A program made the position numbers and the translations under genes. This document shows, piece by piece, positions 35,103-43,972 of a stretch of 51,025 nt of DNA. Below the pieces are notes generated by a model. The model had not been told where the DNA came from and made no database searches. It was given only the letters and a program-made list of their open reading frames with translations. The stretch's first letter is position 1; each line of letters begins with the position of its first letter. This stretch comes from Bacillota bacterium (GTDB lineage: Bacteria > Bacillota > Clostridia > Lachnospirales > Lachnospiraceae): NCBI GenBank assembly GCA_023421505.1, contig JAEZTJ010000064.1:1-51025 (forward strand), in the 5' to 3' direction.

Positions 35103-36860
35103 CTAATTTGACGAAAGTCGAATAAAAGTCTCTATGAGTTCTTCTATAGACTTAAGACTTGTTCTCCAAAAATCAGGATCCTCCAAATTTATCTCAGCCT
35201 CTCTCGCCGCATCTTCTACACTCATGACTGTAGTTGCATTAAGGAGAGCTTTATACTTCGGAACAAATTCCTCTCCTTCTGCTTTATATTTCTCATATAA
35301 TCCTCTTGCGAATAAGCCGCCAAAGGCATAAGGAAAATTGTAAAAGCTTAAATTTTCAGAATAATAATGGCCCTTTAATACCCACATATAAGGATGCAGG
35401 TAATTATGATTAAGTCCATCCCCATAGGCTTCCTTTTGTGCCCGTAACATCATTTCGTTTAAATCATCCGCAAATAAAAAACCTGTTTTGCTCTTCTCAA
35501 ATACTTCACTTTCAAATAGATACCTCGAATAAATGTCGCAGATAATCTGCGTTACATCCTGAAGCTGATTCTCAATCAGAGCCACTTTCTCTCTGCCTTC
35601 TGTTTCTTTAATCGCTGCCTCCATAATCAGTGCTTCATTAAATGTGGAGGCTGTCTCAGCTACTGGCATACTATAATTCACATTAAGAGGAAGATGCTCT
35701 TCAATGTTAAGTCCATGATAGGCATGTCCTAGTTCATGTGCTAAGGTTATCACATCATTAAAGGCTCCGGTAAAATTAGTAAGGATTCTGCTCTGTTTTA
35801 TAAAGGGCAGATTTTCGCAGAAGGCTCCTCCAACCTTTCCCTTTCTTGGATAAAAATCAATCCATTCGTTTTCATAAGCCTCCTCTACCATGTCTGCTAA
35901 ATCCTCAGAAAAATGACTAAAATGCTTTATAAGATATTCCTTCGACTCCTCCACTGTAAATTTTGTACTGCTTTCTCCAATCGGTGCAAACATATCATAC
36001 CAGGGAAGTCCATCCTCATGCCCGATCAGCTTTGCTTTATGCTTTAAATATTTATGAAAAGAAGGAAGGGCTTCACGAATTGCCTTAAGCATTGCCTCCA
36101 AGGTTTCCTTCTTCATCTTTGATTGCTGCAAAGTCATAGCAAGCGGTGATTCATATCCTCTCAATTCACAGATTGTATTAACCTGGGTTTTAATATTATT
36201 TAAAGAATAGCTGATGGCATCTTTAATCTTCTCATAAGCCTTAAGCTCTGCTTGATACGCATCTGTACGTATCTTTTTATCTTCCGAATGGGCAAGATTA
36301 CGTACCTCTGGTAATGTTATAATATTATCTTGGTATTCCACTTCAAGGGTTGATGTTAAGAAGCTTTGCATACTGCTCCAGGCTGAGCCAGCTGAGAGAT
36401 TGAGTTTTGCAATTACATCTTCTACCTCATTACTTAGGATATGCTTCGCTTCTTTTCTCATCTGTGTAATTAAGTATTCGTAGGCTCTCAGCTTTGGATG
36501 CATTTCATAATATTTTTCAATATCACGAATACCTGCTATATATTTATGGATAACTGCCATAGGCTTAGAAGATAAACTGAGCTGACGCTCAATTGCATTT
36601 GATTCATTCGCCGTCTCACTGTCTGAGGTATTCACAGAAAGACGTAAAGCTACATAATAACTGATTTTAGAAGCCAGCAGTTGATATTGCTCTAAATAGT
36701 CAACCGCTTTTATTAAGGTAGCTTCCTCCTTACCTTCTGACAAGCACTCGCTAAAGTCTTCAATTTCCTTTGTCAACTTACTTAAAGCTTCTTTGTCGTC
36801 TTTGTATTTTGCATCCTGATAACCTTTATAAAGAGCCTCCAGTGACCATTCCTTATTCAT
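35103..36860 (-). CDS. pepF: Oligoendopeptidase F (M3 family)
   Basis: The 585-residue cytoplasmic zinc peptidase cleaves short peptides. The metal site HELGHAYHG (HExxH) is near residue 372, with the third ligand expected in the following EA segment (FNEALIMEA). The ATG at 36860 is chosen because GGAGG lies 6-7 nt before it; the open frame upstream to 36908 has no site. It follows ogt on the same strand. Length is normal for PepF. Confidence 0.94.
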   Translation of the reverse strand: MNKEWSLEALYKGYQDAKYKDDKEALSKLTKEIEDFSECLSEGKEEATLIKAVDYLEQYQLLASKISYYVALRLSVNTSDSETANESNAIERQLSLSSKPMAVIHKYIAGIRDIEKYYEMHPKLRAYEYLITQMRKEAKHILSNEVEDVIAKLNLSAGSAWSSMQSFLTSTLEVEYQDNIITLPEVRNLAHSEDKKIRTDAYQAELKAYEKIKDAISYSLNNIKTQVNTICELRGYESPLAMTLQQSKMKKETLEAMLKAIREALPSFHKYLKHKAKLIGHEDGLPWYDMFAPIGESSTKFTVEESKEYLIKHFSHFSEDLADMVEEAYENEWIDFYPRKGKVGGAFCENLPFIKQSRILTNFTGAFNDVITLAHELGHAYHGLNIEEHLPLNVNYSMPVAETASTFNEALIMEAAIKETEGREKVALIENQLQDVTQIICDIYSRYLFESEVFEKSKTGFLFADDLNEMMLRAQKEAYGDGLNHNYLHPYMWVLKGHYYSENLSFYNFPYAFGGLFARGLYEKYKAEGEEFVPKYKALLNATTVMSVEDAAREAEINLEDPDFWRTSLKSIEELIETFIRLSSN

Positions 36861-36916
36861 AATAACCTCCATCTGCCGCCAAAACCTGCGAATTTGGGCA
36901 GCGCACAAATTTGCCA

Positions 36917-36941
36917 GTTGAAAAATCTTTGATTTTTCAAC
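36917..36941 (-). other. Hairpin between ogt and pepF
   Basis: GTTGAAAAATC-TTT-GATTTTTCAAC is a perfect 11-bp stem with a 3-nt loop. No T-run follows. It may end the ogt transcript weakly or affect pepF. Confidence 0.45.
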
Positions 36942-37034
36942 CTAATCCTCCATTCTCCGAAGCAGCTTAAATATTACCGCTACTCCTATCTGTACTTATG
37001 TGATTATGTAATGCATCACAAAGAACTAATTTAA

Positions 37035-37517
37035 TTATTTATTCGTTTTTTCTAAATCAAGTAACTGTTCTTTTATAGAAAGACCTGCTCCGAAGCCAAC
37101 AAGCTGACCATTTGCACCTATGACTCTATGACAGGGAATAATGCACATGATTGGATTATTATGATTAGCCATGCCTACTGCCCTTGATGCCTTATCATTA
37201 CCAACCGCTTGCGCTATCTGTTTATAGCTTCTGGTTTCTCCGTAAGGGATCGCGCGAAGCGCTTCCCATACCTTCTTCTGAAACTGCGTTCCCTGTGGAT
37301 TAATCCTTAAATCGAAGCTCTTCCGATATCCAAGAAGATATTCGTTTAACTGCTCTGCAGCCTCTTTTATCAATTCCGTTTCTATCATCTCATATTTTCT
37401 ATTATTGTCCAAAAATTCTTGCTCATCTGAAAGCTTAGAGAGTCCTGTTATCTCGTTATTCATCTCTGTAATCAATATTTTACCGATTAATGTATCGTAT
37501 CTATATGCCTTTTCCAA
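37035..37517 (-). CDS. ogt: Methylated-DNA--protein-cysteine methyltransferase
   Basis: The 160-residue suicide enzyme removes methyl from O6-methylguanine by transfer to its active cysteine in IPCHRVIG near residue 130. The start is TTG 37517 because AGAGG lies 7-8 nt upstream; the longer frame from 37535 starts at another TTG inside that site. The C-terminal DNA-binding part is normal (GETRSYKQIA upstream of the cysteine). Confidence 0.93.
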   Translation of the reverse strand: MEKAYRYDTLIGKILITEMNNEITGLSKLSDEQEFLDNNRKYEMIETELIKEAAEQLNEYLLGYRKSFDLRINPQGTQFQKKVWEALRAIPYGETRSYKQIAQAVGNDKASRAVGMANHNNPIMCIIPCHRVIGANGQLVGFGAGLSIKEQLLDLEKTNK

Positions 37518-37689
37518 TTTGATACCTCTTTCCAAACTAACATAAAATGCTTACCCTTTTAATAAACAGTTTTATATATTGTAGCATATTCTTATAAAAT
37601 ATCCAGCCTTCCTTCATAATATATCCAAATTTTGAATACTTATTATACTGTCTTTCATAAATCGCAGGAGATAATAAGGAAAGATCGTT

Positions 37690-37717
37690 TGACAAATACT
37701 TGCCCTATCATATACTA
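37690..37717 (+). promoter_or_regulatory. Predicted promoter of the DUF1189 gene
   Basis: TTGACA (37690-37695), a 16-nt spacer and TATACT (37712-37717) form a good sigma-A promoter. The palindromic repeat that follows would be in the transcribed leader. Confidence 0.6.
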
Positions 37718-37728
37718 TTAATATATAT

Positions 37729-37791
37729 TTGCGTATTTCATTAACTGTATCTAATATGAATACAATGAAGGAATTATATAATTTCGCAAAC
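37729..37791. repeat. Dispersed palindromic repeat, compact copy in the DUF1189 leader
   Basis: The segment begins TTTGCG and ends CGCAAA, with inner pairs TTCATT/AATGAA and GTAT/ATAC. It shares the arm sequence TTGCGAAA...TATATA...TTGTAT...ATTAGATAC with the larger element at 43973-44117 (here with several changes). It lies between the promoter and the start of the DUF1189 gene. Confidence 0.65.
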
Positions 37792-37822
37792 GACCAAAAT
37801 ATATACTTTAGGGGGATATCAA

Positions 37823-38641
37823 ATGCAGCAGAAAAAATTAAACTTTTTCGAGCAAATACGTTATGCCGTAACTAGGCCAATGCAATATTACAGACTCACG
37901 AGAATAAGCGGGGGCAGATTAATCGGTTTTGTATTTCTTTTCATCCTGATTACCAGTCTGTTTTTCATTATACCCATGACTTATAATTTGGTTGGTCCGA
38001 ATGGCTTCACACAATATCTCCGTGAAGATCTTCCGGCCTTTGAATTTTCTAATGGAGAGCTTCATATGGATGAAGTCTTCGAAGAAGATGATGGACATAG
38101 TTATATCCTTGTTAATACAAATATTGATGAATTCACTTCTGATGATGTCAGTCCAATTTATAGACAGGTGTTATTAATCAGTAAAACAAATATGGTTAAT
38201 TATAATCTTGGAAGAATACAGATTGTAGATTTCAAAAGTTTTGGCGGTATAAGATTTGATAATACAATTATCAATATATTAATGCCTTTTATGATTGTTA
38301 TTATGATTATCGTTATGATAATTGTTTACTTAGCTTCGATCGCTTTCTTTTTATTTTCGGCACTGTTATATTCGATTGTCGGTCTAATCGTAAATGCTCT
38401 GTCACATGCAAATTTAAAGTATGCTGCAATATTCAAAACTGCTATTTACAGCAAAATAACCGTTTCTATTATATCAGCTGTGCTGAGTGTAACACCAATT
38501 GTTCTTCCGCACTACTTAGGAAACGGTCTATCCATACTTATTACCTGTGCTTATGTTGTATATGGAACCTTATCTCATACCACCGAAGCAGCTTATAAGG
38601 AAGCCGGACTTAATACACCACCGAATCATAATTTTGGCTAA
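37823..38641 (+). CDS. DUF1189 family membrane protein
   Basis: The 272-residue protein opens with a soluble helix (NFFEQIRYAVTRPMQYYRLT), a membrane segment near 33-53, an external domain to about 150 (with LPAFEFSNGELHM), then three or four membrane segments. This is the DUF1189 layout. The role is unknown; members are often near envelope genes. AGGGGG lies before the ATG. A terminator follows at 38675. Confidence 0.82.
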   Translation: MQQKKLNFFEQIRYAVTRPMQYYRLTRISGGRLIGFVFLFILITSLFFIIPMTYNLVGPNGFTQYLREDLPAFEFSNGELHMDEVFEEDDGHSYILVNTNIDEFTSDDVSPIYRQVLLISKTNMVNYNLGRIQIVDFKSFGGIRFDNTIINILMPFMIVIMIIVMIIVYLASIAFFLFSALLYSIVGLIVNALSHANLKYAAIFKTAIYSKITVSIISAVLSVTPIVLPHYLGNGLSILITCAYVVYGTLSHTTEAAYKEAGLNTPPNHNFG

Positions 38642-38674
38642 AAATAAGTCTCACTATAGCAGTAACATTTTAGA

Positions 38675-38781
38675 GGATGCTTTCAAGTTTTAGTATACCC
38701 AATCTGCAATATAATGAATATATCATCTGCTTTTCTTTATATTGTATTGAAAAAGGTAAGGACTTTAAGGCATCTTCTTTT
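38675..38781 (+). terminator. Palindromic terminator after the DUF1189 gene
   Basis: GAGGATGCTTTCAAGT pairs imperfectly with ACTTTAAGGCATCTTC, with inner complementarity between CAATATAAT and ATTGTATTG. It ends in TTCTTTTT. It has the same plan and similar ends (AGGATG...GGCATC) as the structure at 31511-31597. The remaining gap to 39065 shows no gene. Confidence 0.55.
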
Positions 38782-39065
38782 TGATTATGGATAAAAATAG
38801 ATCAACTAAAATTAGTCTTTAATTGATTATTGTATCCATATAATACCTGAGATAAAATATTATAAAGGTATATAATAAGTGTATCGGAACTATCTAAACT
38901 ATAAGGCTTCACCAAAAGATATTGTAATCGCAGTAAGTCTATCATCAAAAGCTGTATATGATACAAATATGGAAGTTATATGAAAATTGTACTTCTTTAT
39001 TATGTAAAAAACTCAATAATTTATTAATTTAGTCCTTATTGAATGAGTTAAAAGAGGAATAGTAA

Positions 39066-39584
39066 ATGAGATTATCTGATAAAGAAAAAAAGATGTTTAT
39101 TCATCATATATGCGAACTACTCGAAAGAAAACAATTATTTGAGATGCATCAATATATCCAGCATGGTAATACTACAACCTTTACCCATTGCCTTATCGTT
39201 TCTTACTACAGTTATTTACTTGCGGTCCGCTTGCCGATTCAATTTGATAAAAGAAGCTTAATTCGTGGGGCCATGCTTCATGATTTCTTCTTATATGATT
39301 GGCATATCCCCGCTACCGCTCCTAAACTACATGGCTATAAGCATCCCGCTCTTGCTCTTGATAATGCCAGAAAATATTATACACTAAATCCAATTGAGAT
39401 TGATATTATAGAAAAGCATATGTGGCCTCTGACTCTACGTAAGCCCCCCAGATACAGAGAGTCCATGCTGGTTTGTTTTGTAGATAAAATCTGCTCACTG
39501 ACAGAAACCTTATATATACCACTGATGCCAAAGGAATTTATGCAGCTGAAGCATGCGATGTTAGTAAGAGGCTATGTCTATTAA
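39066..39584 (+). CDS. HD-domain phosphohydrolase
   Basis: The 172-residue protein has H41 (FTHCLIVSYY), the doublet H72-D73 (MLHDFFLYDW) and KHPALALDNA with a later EKH, the pattern of HD-family metal-dependent hydrolases. Substrates range from nucleotides to cyclic di-nucleotides and are unknown here. An AGAGGAAT site precedes the ATG. Confidence 0.82.
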   Translation: MRLSDKEKKMFIHHICELLERKQLFEMHQYIQHGNTTTFTHCLIVSYYSYLLAVRLPIQFDKRSLIRGAMLHDFFLYDWHIPATAPKLHGYKHPALALDNARKYYTLNPIEIDIIEKHMWPLTLRKPPRYRESMLVCFVDKICSLTETLYIPLMPKEFMQLKHAMLVRGYVY

Positions 39585-39707
39585 AGAATTTTATCAATTA
39601 GTTATTATCCTTTAGTTATTATCCTATTGAAACTTAGCAGATAAACAAACTATCGTATCGCTATATCCGCTAAGCTTCAATATTTTTAGTCTGATCACAG
39701 CTCTTTT

Positions 39708-40661
39708 TTATAAATGCAAATTTTCTTCAAAGCCAAGCATTAAATTCATATTCTGGATTGCTGCACCGGAGGCTCCCTTACCGAGATTATCCAGTCTTGT
39801 CATGATAACAGCTGTCCCCTTCTCTTCATTACCAAATACAAAAATCTCTGCATTGTTAGTATCATTACAAGCTGTAATATCAACAGCACCGTCAAATAAG
39901 CAGCTGTCCTGTGCAAAAGGCATCACTTTAACAAACTCCTTATTGTAATAATGTTCAGCCATTACTTCATGAATATTCTTTGCTGTCAGCTTTTTAGAAA
40001 GAAGCCTTGTATGAATGGAAAGCATGACTGCCAGTCCCTTATAATTGTTACCGAGAACCGGAATAAACAGGGGATCCTCTTTTAGTCCGCTATGCTTAAG
40101 CATCTCTGGTAAGTGCTTGTGATTCAGTGCCAGACTATAGGGTCTTGGTGCCTTGGTATAATCATTTTTACCATCATTTTGTTCATATTTTTCAATTAAT
40201 GCTTTACCACCACCACTATAACCGGTGAGGCTTTGACAGGTTACAGGATAATCACTAGGCATAATCCCATTAGCAAGGAGCGGATAAGCAGATAAGACAA
40301 AAGCTGTTGCGTGGCATCCGGGATTACTTACTCTTTTACTATTTGATATTGCTGCTCGGTGTTCCTTTGATAACTCCGGTAAGCCATAAGTCCAGTTATC
40401 TGCTGTTCGATGAGCCGTACTAGCATCTATTATTTTTGTATTTGGATTTGTAACTAGGCTTACTGCTTCTTTCGCTGCAGCATCAGGCAAACACAAGAAT
40501 ATTAAATCAGCAGCATTTAAACATCTGGCTCTTTCCTCAGGATCACGTCTTTTTTCATAATCAATTGTAATCATCTCAAGCTCTGAATAAAGACTGAGTC
40601 TTTCATGTATTTTAAGGCCAGTTGTTCCGGATAATCCATCGACAAAAATTTTCTTCTTCAT
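39708..40661 (-). CDS. argC: N-acetyl-gamma-glutamyl-phosphate reductase (short type)
   Basis: The 317-residue enzyme reduces N-acetylglutamyl phosphate to the semialdehyde with NADPH in arginine synthesis. It has an N-terminal FVDGLSGTTGLKI nucleotide motif and the catalytic C116 in SNPGCHATAF. Its length fits the shorter type 2 ArgC. ATG 40661 has GAGGTGG before it; the frame start at 40676 does not. No other arg gene is adjacent. An inverted repeat upstream (40678-40714) may bind the arginine repressor. Confidence 0.93.
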   Translation of the reverse strand: MKKKIFVDGLSGTTGLKIHERLSLYSELEMITIDYEKRRDPEERARCLNAADLIFLCLPDAAAKEAVSLVTNPNTKIIDASTAHRTADNWTYGLPELSKEHRAAISNSKRVSNPGCHATAFVLSAYPLLANGIMPSDYPVTCQSLTGYSGGGKALIEKYEQNDGKNDYTKAPRPYSLALNHKHLPEMLKHSGLKEDPLFIPVLGNNYKGLAVMLSIHTRLLSKKLTAKNIHEVMAEHYYNKEFVKVMPFAQDSCLFDGAVDITACNDTNNAEIFVFGNEEKGTAVIMTRLDNLGKGASGAAIQNMNLMLGFEENLHL

Positions 40662-40677
40662 AAATCCACCTCGCAAA

Positions 40678-40714
40678 TTGTATATTTATACATAATTATT
40701 ATATGAATATACAA
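40678..40714. promoter_or_regulatory. Inverted repeat upstream of argC (possible ArgR box)
   Basis: TTGTATATTTATA (40678-40690) and TATGAATATACAA (40702-40714) match as inverted repeats at 12 of 13 positions. TATGAAT with A/T-rich flanks resembles an ARG-box half-site. It lies 16-53 nt from the argC start, where a repressor would overlap the promoter or leader. Confidence 0.5.
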
Positions 40715-40819
40715 CCATACTCCTTAATTGTCAATATTATTATACCTCTATTCTATATTTTTTTATCTCAATACAGTCTTTTACGTTATAATTTTCAAAA
40801 GGCGTTTCAAGAATTGATC

Positions 40820-43138
40820 TTAAGGATGGAAGCATTTATCCTTCAAACTTTTTTCTATCGTCTCCACTGGCTCCGGTTTTCCAAAATAATAACCCTGTAC
40901 CTCATCACAATGTAATTCCTTTAATACATCCCACTGTTCCTTCGTCTCAACCCCCTCAGCTATTACTCTGATCGCTTTTGCTTTAGAGAGTAGGATAATT
41001 GCTTTCACTAACTCATAATCAAATTTGTCCTTATGTATGGAATCAATTAGCTCCTTGGCGAGCTTTATTCTATCAATAGGCAGATTCTTCAGATAACTAA
41101 GAGAGGAATAACCTGTTCCAAAATCGTCTATTGATATGGTAATTCCGATTTCCCGTAACTCTTTGAATATCTGAAATATCTCCTGATTTTCCTGAAGTTG
41201 AATTGATTCAGTGATCTCTAAATCGATCCATTTAGGATCAACATTTTGTCTTTTCAATTCCTCCTTTAGTCCTTCCATAAACCGACTGGTTCCGAGCTGC
41301 CTTAGGGATATATTGATACTCATCATAAGTTTCTTTTCTGAAATGCTATTCCAAATTGCTACTTGCTTCATTGCCATTTTTATGACCCATTCGCCAATAG
41401 GTATAATATATCCCGTTTCTTCTGCTACCGGAATAAATTCTCCCGGATTAATCATTTCTCCCATAGCTGTCCGCCATCTCAGTAAGGCTTCAAAGCCAAT
41501 CAGCTTTCTATCCTCTGCAACTAGCTGAGGTTGATAATAAAGCATAAACTCCTGATTAAAGAGTACTTTCCTTAGCATAATTTCCAATGTATTTTTTCTA
41601 AATATCACTTTACTTAAATCCGCATCATATTCTTGTACATAATTGCATCCATACAGTCTTGATTGAGTCATTGCTATATCAGCATGCTTAATTAATTCCT
41701 CTTTGGTTGCTGCGTCATAAGGGTAAAGAGATATTCCTATATTAATGGTTACTTTAATCTGATACTCCTCTATTTGATAGATGGTACTTCCTAGTTCAAT
41801 CATTTTCTGTGCAACTTCATAACCTTTCTTGTAATCATATTTTCCAACAGCGGTAAAAATAAAAGTATCATTGCCATAAGAGGTTAACAGAGCCCGCTTC
41901 TTAAGCTTCTCAATTGCATTAAGCTTCTCAGCCATTTCATACATTATCATATCTCCCACACAATGACCGTACATCGTGGTAATTAACTTAAAACGATTGA
42001 TATCAACAAAAAGTAGTAATATTGTCTCTCCAGTCTCTAAATTACTAATAATCTCATCCAGATAAGTTAGTAAGAACCTTCTGTTCTTTAGACCTGTAAC
42101 AAAATCCTGGTCCAGTAAATGTTTCAGTATTCTGTTTTTCTCCTCAAGCTCACTGGTATGAATTAATATCTTTTTCTCCAATTCATTATTTTGCTCTTTT
42201 TCCTTTCGCAACAGCTCTTCTTTAAAGATATTGCGCTGTATGAAGTTAGACAATATAAAATAAACCAGAAGCACCGATATAAAATGAAGTAAATCAACCA
42301 AAACCAGGCCTTTTAATATAATCAGCAAAACCGGCGCGATTAGTAGATAATAGCCCTTACTTTTACGTCCAGAATAACCTAGAACATTATCAAACTTTAC
42401 TTTATGTTTTTGTTCCAGTAATGCCCCTGCTGCTATGAACACAAAGGTCATCAGATATAATAAATCAATGATTTTATTCGGTTCATAAGTGCCAAAGAAA
42501 TATTGATAATAATATACCAGATCCGTAACGGAAAACAGTAGTAAACCAAATGTCACCAGAATAATAATGAAACTTAATTTATTATTCTTATTCATCCTCA
42601 TAAACAATATTATAATCCACATAATAATCATTAAATCTAGTATGATACAAACAGTCGAAATCCCGTCTCTTCGAAGTCGCAAGATATTCTTTACCTCTTC
42701 ACCCAGATAGGCAATCCAAATAATCTCTAATACAAAGAAGGCTATTACTATGGAATCTAAAATCACCTGGAAACTATTCCATTTTCGCATTAACTTGTAT
42801 AGATAAAAGGTAATTGACAGGGCAAAAAATACATTCGTCAGAGCATAGCTATAAGTAAAAAAAGCTACCTCTGTAGGGTTATAATGAAGCAGTAAATCAT
42901 ATACTGCCCACAGGACATCTGATAGCACCCAGGTTAATGTGCCCATGCTTAAAAGAAAGCCAATAATTCTATCACTCCTTCTTTGCTTATTAAGATAAAA
43001 GGCTTTATAGATAATAAAAAAGGCTTCGAGAGTAATCATCGGTGATAATATATTTCCTATAAAATCCGATTGAACTATCGCAGCCACTACATAACCCATA
43101 ATAAGCAACAGAGTAATACTATATTTAATTATTTTCAT
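40820..43138 (-). CDS. Membrane GGDEF-EAL protein (probable c-di-GMP phosphodiesterase)
   Basis: The 772-residue protein has about nine membrane segments (to residue about 310), a coiled linker, a GGDEF domain and a C-terminal EAL domain. The GGDEF signature is degenerate (SYGNDTF), so it should not make c-di-GMP. The EAL domain keeps EALLRW, NISLRQ, LEITES, DDFGTGYSSL, AEGVE and VQGYYFGKP, so it should hydrolyse c-di-GMP; the usual KIDRSF stretch reads KLAKEL. It lies upstream of argC with an unrelated role. The site before ATG is AAGG. Confidence 0.9.
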   Translation of the reverse strand: MKIIKYSITLLLIMGYVVAAIVQSDFIGNILSPMITLEAFFIIYKAFYLNKQRRSDRIIGFLLSMGTLTWVLSDVLWAVYDLLLHYNPTEVAFFTYSYALTNVFFALSITFYLYKLMRKWNSFQVILDSIVIAFFVLEIIWIAYLGEEVKNILRLRRDGISTVCIILDLMIIMWIIILFMRMNKNNKLSFIIILVTFGLLLFSVTDLVYYYQYFFGTYEPNKIIDLLYLMTFVFIAAGALLEQKHKVKFDNVLGYSGRKSKGYYLLIAPVLLIILKGLVLVDLLHFISVLLVYFILSNFIQRNIFKEELLRKEKEQNNELEKKILIHTSELEEKNRILKHLLDQDFVTGLKNRRFLLTYLDEIISNLETGETILLLFVDINRFKLITTMYGHCVGDMIMYEMAEKLNAIEKLKKRALLTSYGNDTFIFTAVGKYDYKKGYEVAQKMIELGSTIYQIEEYQIKVTINIGISLYPYDAATKEELIKHADIAMTQSRLYGCNYVQEYDADLSKVIFRKNTLEIMLRKVLFNQEFMLYYQPQLVAEDRKLIGFEALLRWRTAMGEMINPGEFIPVAEETGYIIPIGEWVIKMAMKQVAIWNSISEKKLMMSINISLRQLGTSRFMEGLKEELKRQNVDPKWIDLEITESIQLQENQEIFQIFKELREIGITISIDDFGTGYSSLSYLKNLPIDRIKLAKELIDSIHKDKFDYELVKAIILLSKAKAIRVIAEGVETKEQWDVLKELHCDEVQGYYFGKPEPVETIEKSLKDKCFHP

Positions 43139-43243
43139 CCTTTGCGCCGTCCTTCCTTAAACTGTCACTTATATTATATCATAATTATTGGAATTATGAA
43201 CTATTATCAGGAATTTTGTCGCTAGTAAATATTACCTTGCTTT

Positions 43244-43930
43244 CTACAGCAGTTCTTTCGATAACAGTTCAAGTTTCTTACCCTCATGAAGCATATTTAT
43301 GGCATAATGCCTTATTTGTTTATAATCCTCAAATATTTTAACTGCTTCTTCTGCATTATGATATACCTTCCAATAGCCGCAAAAGATATAATTCTTTCCC
43401 TGATATTTAATAAAATCCATTACATCTTGAATTGGATAACCGAGTATAATCCCGATCTCATGTGGAAACTCAATGGGAGAATGAATACTTACGTCAGAAC
43501 TTCTATTCTCGTAGTATTGCCCGAGCTTTATCCTCAAGGTACTTAGTAGTAGCAGGATATCATTTAGCTTAAGTTCATAACCTAAGGCTATTAAAAACTT
43601 ACTAATTTCCTTCGTTGCCAGTAAGCAGCGTAATAATTCTCTATGATAAATCAGTAGATTTAATGCTGAAGTATTTTCATAAAGTATATAGTAATCACAA
43701 TTAAATTTTCCTATCACTGAATTAATTGATTGAAGCAAACGATCTTTATATTCTGAATTTCGTATATTTACCCTGATCAGACTGGAGGGTTTTTTACTCA
43801 ATAAGGTTGGCATACAAAAGCCAGCCAGAAGATATTCTGCATAGTCCTGTATCCAATTATTATCAAATGCATCCGTAAGCTCACGACTTTTTTTAAAATA
43901 CGAAGGGAAAATATATGGTTTTGAATTCAC
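43244..43930 (-). CDS. DUF3793 family protein
   Basis: The protein ends with the DUF3793 core: GFCMPTLLSKKPSSLI, then FPHEIGIILGYPIQDVMDFI and FCGYWKVYH. Function is unknown. GTG 43930 is preferred (228 residues) because GAGAGGAG lies 9 nt upstream. The longer frame to 44008 starts at another GTG inside the palindromic element, and its extra 26 residues are read from the element's arm. Typical family members start close to the CxPTL motif. Confidence 0.78.
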   Translation of the reverse strand: MNSKPYIFPSYFKKSRELTDAFDNNWIQDYAEYLLAGFCMPTLLSKKPSSLIRVNIRNSEYKDRLLQSINSVIGKFNCDYYILYENTSALNLLIYHRELLRCLLATKEISKFLIALGYELKLNDILLLLSTLRIKLGQYYENRSSDVSIHSPIEFPHEIGIILGYPIQDVMDFIKYQGKNYIFCGYWKVYHNAEEAVKIFEDYKQIRHYAINMLHEGKKLELLSKELL

Positions 43931-43972
43931 TTCGAAAAACTCCTCTCCATTCCAATAAATATTTATTAGGCA

